In this document: positions 34,008 to 36,712 of the stretch, in pieces
Layout of the letters: every line of letters begins with the position of its first letter
Numbering within the stretch: position 1 is the stretch's first letter
Source: Bacteriovorax sp.
Lineage (GTDB): Bacteria > Bdellovibrionota > Bacteriovoracia > Bacteriovoracales > Bacteriovoracaceae
Length of the DNA stretch: 36,712 bases
NCBI GenBank assembly: GCA_018060625.1
Contig: JAGOVS010000014.1
Coordinates: forward strand, 1 to 36,712
Direction of reading: 5' to 3'
Notes under the pieces: generated by a model
Seen by the model: only the letters and a program-made list of their open reading frames with translations
The model's database searches: none
Told to the model about the DNA's origin: nothing
Made by a program: the position numbers and the translations under genes

Positions 34008-34673
34008 ATGGCAACGAAAAAAGTAAGAAAAGGCAAGCAACTAAGTCTCACTAACCCTAAAAATGCAGGAAGACCGGCCATTCACGATAAGGGAATTCGC
34101 CACCGAAAACGAGAAGAGATAAAGCAACCTAGACCTCTGCATTTAACCATTAAATTGAATCGGGCACAGATGCAAAATAAGATGATTTTAAAACATCTTA
34201 AACACTCTATAAAAAGAGGAAGACTTAAAGGACTTCGGATTATTCATTTTTCTCTGCAAAATGATCACGTTCATCTTTATGCTGAATCTGAGTCGAACCT
34301 CATTCTCACTCAAGGGATGAAGGCGCTTGGGGTGAGTTTTGCCAAAAGACTCAATAAGTATTTTAAGACAAAGGGACAGGTCTATAAGACGAGGTTTCAT
34401 TTACGAGTCTTAAGAAGTGCCAGTGAGGCAAAGAACGTCATTAATTATATTTTAAAGAATGGAATCAAGCATAACAGGACAAAGTCATTTATCGATCCTT
34501 ATAGCTCGTGGGTGGTTTTGCATGACTTTAAATTAATAGGCCTTGGAAGTGAAAAAGAGCGTAAGGATATTGGGGCATACATTCTTAAGTACTACAAAAG
34601 GGACTATTTCGATTATAAAGACATGCTTGATTGCTTGAGGGTTTATGAAAGAGAGTTGAGGTTTATTAGCTAG
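34008..34673 (+). CDS. Y1/HUH transposase, REP-associated type
   Basis: 221 residues of the IS200-like Y1 transposase family that domesticated REP-associated transposases belong to. The N-terminus has the NAGRPAIHDKG and basic RHRKREE segments and PLHLTIKLNR, then the metal-binding HUH motif DHVHLYAE (H87, H89), with candidate catalytic Tyr147 in VINYILKNG. Such enzymes nick and join single-stranded hairpin DNA. ATG 34008 is preferred because GGAG ends eight bases upstream and it matches the domain start; an in-frame ATG at 33768 would add 80 residues. There are no terminal inverted repeats or neighbouring tnpB, so it is more like a single-copy domestic gene than an active insertion sequence. 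Confidence 0.85.
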   Translation: MATKKVRKGKQLSLTNPKNAGRPAIHDKGIRHRKREEIKQPRPLHLTIKLNRAQMQNKMILKHLKHSIKRGRLKGLRIIHFSLQNDHVHLYAESESNLILTQGMKALGVSFAKRLNKYFKTKGQVYKTRFHLRVLRSASEAKNVINYILKNGIKHNRTKSFIDPYSSWVVLHDFKLIGLGSEKERKDIGAYILKYYKRDYFDYKDMLDCLRVYERELRFIS

Positions 34674-34749
34674 TATTCCACCTAATGTTGGAAGCTTTTC
34701 TTTCAGGTCTGTAAAAATTAGCGAAATCACCAATCCTAAAGCGATCTTA

Positions 34750-34758
34750 TGCTATAAT
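34750..34758 (+). promoter_or_regulatory. Extended -10 promoter for the small secreted protein gene
   Basis: TGCTATAAT is an exact TGnTATAAT extended -10 box, 35 bases before the start codon at 34793. There is no good -35 box. It is the second extended -10 promoter in this window. Confidence 0.7.
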
Positions 34759-34792
34759 TAAAAACTAGTTAAACAATATCGAGGAGTATTTT

Positions 34793-35110
34793 ATGAGAAA
34801 AAAATTAATTCTTACACTTTCTATGATTTTACCCAATCTCCTGTTGGCGTCTATAGCTAAAAATCCTATAACCTTAAAGGTTGAGTCTGCTTCTGAATCA
34901 GAGTCACTTGTTGTCGAAAAAATTCTATCAAACCATTCGAACTCTATAAATATTAGTAAAGATACATCAAACAATACCTCCGTTCAATTGGACGAATCGC
35001 AGGAGCAAATTGATGAGTTGATTCTAAAGCTTCAAAATGGCTTAGGCGGTTCTGTGAAAATTGAACAGTTATCAAATTCAAAAATGAAGAAAGGAACGCA
35101 GGATTTCTAA
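34793..35110 (+). CDS. Small secreted protein, unknown
   Basis: 105 residues. Signal peptide of about 20 residues (KLILTLSMILPNLLLASIA), then a Ser/Asn/Glu/Gln-rich, probably unstructured or coiled mature part (ESASESESLVVEKILSNHSN and DESQEQIDELILKLQNG). GAGGAG lies just upstream of ATG 34793. The region has no GGCC and is AT-rich, unlike the genes left of 33 kb. The oligopeptide-binding-like gene starts 19 bases after the stop, so the two are likely co-transcribed. No family is recognised. Confidence 0.65.
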   Translation: MRKKLILTLSMILPNLLLASIAKNPITLKVESASESESLVVEKILSNHSNSINISKDTSNNTSVQLDESQEQIDELILKLQNGLGGSVKIEQLSNSKMKKGTQDF

Positions 35111-35129
35111 GAATAACGTTGGATAAGAA

Positions 35130-36689
35130 TTGAACAAATTAACTGGATTTACACTTGTAACATTTTTTATAATCATAACGATAATATTAACTGAACTACA
35201 TATACAGAAGAATGCCAAGATTATGAATCTTAATTATATAATTACTGAAACAGTTATACCTGATTCATTTGATCCTCTTCTTGCGGATAAAAGTAATAAT
35301 ATTCTAATGATGCGGATGTTGTATTTCACTCCAATACAAATTAATTCTGCAAACGAATTAATTAGTAACGTCCTTGAAAAGTTTGAATATAATCCTCAAA
35401 CATTTACGATCACGCTCACACCGAAAAAAAAGATTGGAACATTTTCAGATGGCACTGGAATAGATAAAAAAGATGTTTTAGTTGCAATATTAAGAATGGC
35501 ATATTCAATGCCTAATTTTCCAGTAATTAAAGATATTGTTGGTGTTCATGAATGGTCAGACCGAAAACAAGGCATTTCGGAGCTTCCTTTAGGAATCATT
35601 TCGAGTGAAACTGAGATCCAAATAAGATTGACAAGACATAATCCAAATGCGTTGTTTAGGTTTTGTCTAGAGCTTTTTTCAATTATCCCCTCGAGATGCA
35701 TAGATCTTCACACAGGGAAATTACTTTGCAATCAACCACCATCGAGTGGTTACTATGAACTTGAAACAAAAAATGAAAAAAACTATAGTTTTAAACTTAG
35801 AACATCAATAGATAATCACGCTGAAAAAATTCAATATAAAACAATTCAATTTCAATACAAAAACATAGCTGAGATTTGCAGTTTAAGAATAAGCGCGAAT
35901 ACCATCATTGCCGGAACAGATTTAGGATTTAGTTCTTCAAAGTGTCCGCAATTATTTAAGCAAGAGCAAATACATTGGTTACAAGCAAGTCGGTTTGGTG
36001 CGGTGTTGTTTAATCCAAATATCGCTCCATTTAACGAGGCAAAAAATCGAAGATTTTTTTTAAATCAGGTAAGAAGTTACATGGAAGATAATTATAATAA
36101 CTTAATAATCGAAACTAGTCTTTTTACAAAATTACTTCCTGGATATTTAAATAACTCACAATTCGAAAAAGATCATTTCAATCCTAAAGAATTAGGCCAG
36201 TTCAAAGGAAAAAATTTTTATGTTCCCAAGTTTTCCCAAGCAATACACACACAAACGGTTGAATCCGTAAAGCAAGTCGCAAAAAACCTAGAGATGAATA
36301 TTGTTGAACTTGACAATTCTTCAATAGAATTTATTAACAAATTTTTAAATAATGAAGCTTCATTTATGATTGGATCATCGGGATTTTGGGCACAAGATCC
36401 AATTGGAGATCTATCTATGTTTTTTTCAAAAAATCTTCACAAAGCACTAAAGTTTTTATGGGAAGATAAAGGAATGTATGACTTAATTAAGAATATTGAA
36501 AATGAACAAAATCCATTAGCACTTAAGACAAAAATGGAAATCTTCAATCGTTATCTTTATGAACAATCATTATTTGGACCACTAATTCACTTTCGACGCC
36601 TATACATCACTCATGAGAGCATAAAATCACTCAACCTTCCCATGGCCGTTACGTCACCAGCTCCATGGCATTTAGTTCCGACTGAGTAA
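35130..36689 (+). CDS. Membrane-anchored solute-binding protein, family 5 (oligopeptide-binding-like)
   Basis: 519 residues. An N-terminal helix (TGFTLVTFFIIITIILTELH) with no lipobox Cys anchors or exports the protein. The next residues fit the SBP_bac_5/OppA-DppA fold: VIPDSFDPLLADKSNN, LEKFEYNPQTFTITL, FSDGTGIDKKDVLVAILRM, and later FNPNIAPF-NEAKNRRFFLNQV and a C-terminal YEQSLFGPLIHFRRLYI. These proteins bind peptides or similar ligands outside the membrane, but no permease or ATPase is visible, so it could be a sensor or scaffold. TTG 35130 is the start, with GGA six bases upstream. The gene is AT-rich with only two GGCC sites, in contrast to the rest of the window. Confidence 0.75.
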   Translation: MNKLTGFTLVTFFIIITIILTELHIQKNAKIMNLNYIITETVIPDSFDPLLADKSNNILMMRMLYFTPIQINSANELISNVLEKFEYNPQTFTITLTPKKKIGTFSDGTGIDKKDVLVAILRMAYSMPNFPVIKDIVGVHEWSDRKQGISELPLGIISSETEIQIRLTRHNPNALFRFCLELFSIIPSRCIDLHTGKLLCNQPPSSGYYELETKNEKNYSFKLRTSIDNHAEKIQYKTIQFQYKNIAEICSLRISANTIIAGTDLGFSSSKCPQLFKQEQIHWLQASRFGAVLFNPNIAPFNEAKNRRFFLNQVRSYMEDNYNNLIIETSLFTKLLPGYLNNSQFEKDHFNPKELGQFKGKNFYVPKFSQAIHTQTVESVKQVAKNLEMNIVELDNSSIEFINKFLNNEASFMIGSSGFWAQDPIGDLSMFFSKNLHKALKFLWEDKGMYDLIKNIENEQNPLALKTKMEIFNRYLYEQSLFGPLIHFRRLYITHESIKSLNLPMAVTSPAPWHLVPTE

Positions 36690-36695
36690 AACGCT

Positions 36696-36712
36696 ATGAA
36701 TTTAGTTTTAGA
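36696..36712 (+). CDS. Possible start of a following gene, cut by the window edge
   Basis: ATG at 36696 is seven bases after the stop of the solute-binding protein gene and opens a frame (M-N-L-V-L) that reaches the window end. The short distance suggests the next operon gene, possibly a transporter or sensor partner, but five codons are not enough to call it. Confidence 0.25.

Overview
The window reads as a chromosomal stretch of a low-to-moderate GC (about 40% by eye) Gram-negative bacterium, most likely a Bdellovibrionota member of the Bacteriovorax/Peredibacter kind. This rests on gene content: a Kdo-transferase-like protein, outer-membrane beta-barrels, a tilS-ftsH-folP run, a tmk-holB-ricT run, and many secreted proteases. 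No 16S gene is present, so the placement is inference. Most of the window is housekeeping DNA with tight gene spacing. A striking feature is the abundance of the tetranucleotide GGCC, mostly an Ala GCC codon preceded by a codon ending in G. It thins out in the last ~3.5 kb.

Layout. 1-4312: YciH/SUI1-like factor (minus, last base or so cut by the edge), PfkB-family adenosine-kinase-like enzyme and asnS (plus, strong terminator), then ricT-like PSP1 protein. 4413-7050 (minus): holB-like delta-prime, tmk, and a membrane-anchored GYF-domain protein. 7171-8120 (minus): an outer-membrane-type protein broken by a one-base frameshift. 8387-11312 (plus): three overlapping genes for a Kdo-transferase-like protein, a Rossmann-like protein of unknown role and a Flp/class-III pilin-like peptide. 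11331-12613: an outer-membrane protein with its own extended -10 promoter, structured leader and terminator. 12702-18264: fadI-fadJ beta-oxidation genes, an FtsX/LolC-type membrane protein and a response-regulator protein. 18311-20638: tex (minus).

20755-28180: an FAD oxidoreductase, a Kazal-domain lipoprotein lying directly behind a tRNA-Met on the minus strand, then tilS, ftsH, folP, a small VOC-like protein and pyrC. 28231-33556 is a secreted-protein district: a trypsin-fold serine protease, then (after a minus-strand 2-hydroxyacid dehydrogenase that lacks the usual catalytic Glu) two tandem subtilases without propeptides, and a small Cys-containing secreted protein. 33557-36712 is different in character: AT-rich, GGCC-poor, with a Y1 (REP-associated type) transposase, a small secreted protein and an ABC-type oligopeptide-binding-like protein. 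It looks accessory or acquired.

No CRISPR array, insertion sequence with clear ends, rRNA or recognisable defence system was seen. The least explained parts are the 8387-11312 cluster, the protease/inhibitor set, and the right-hand accessory end.
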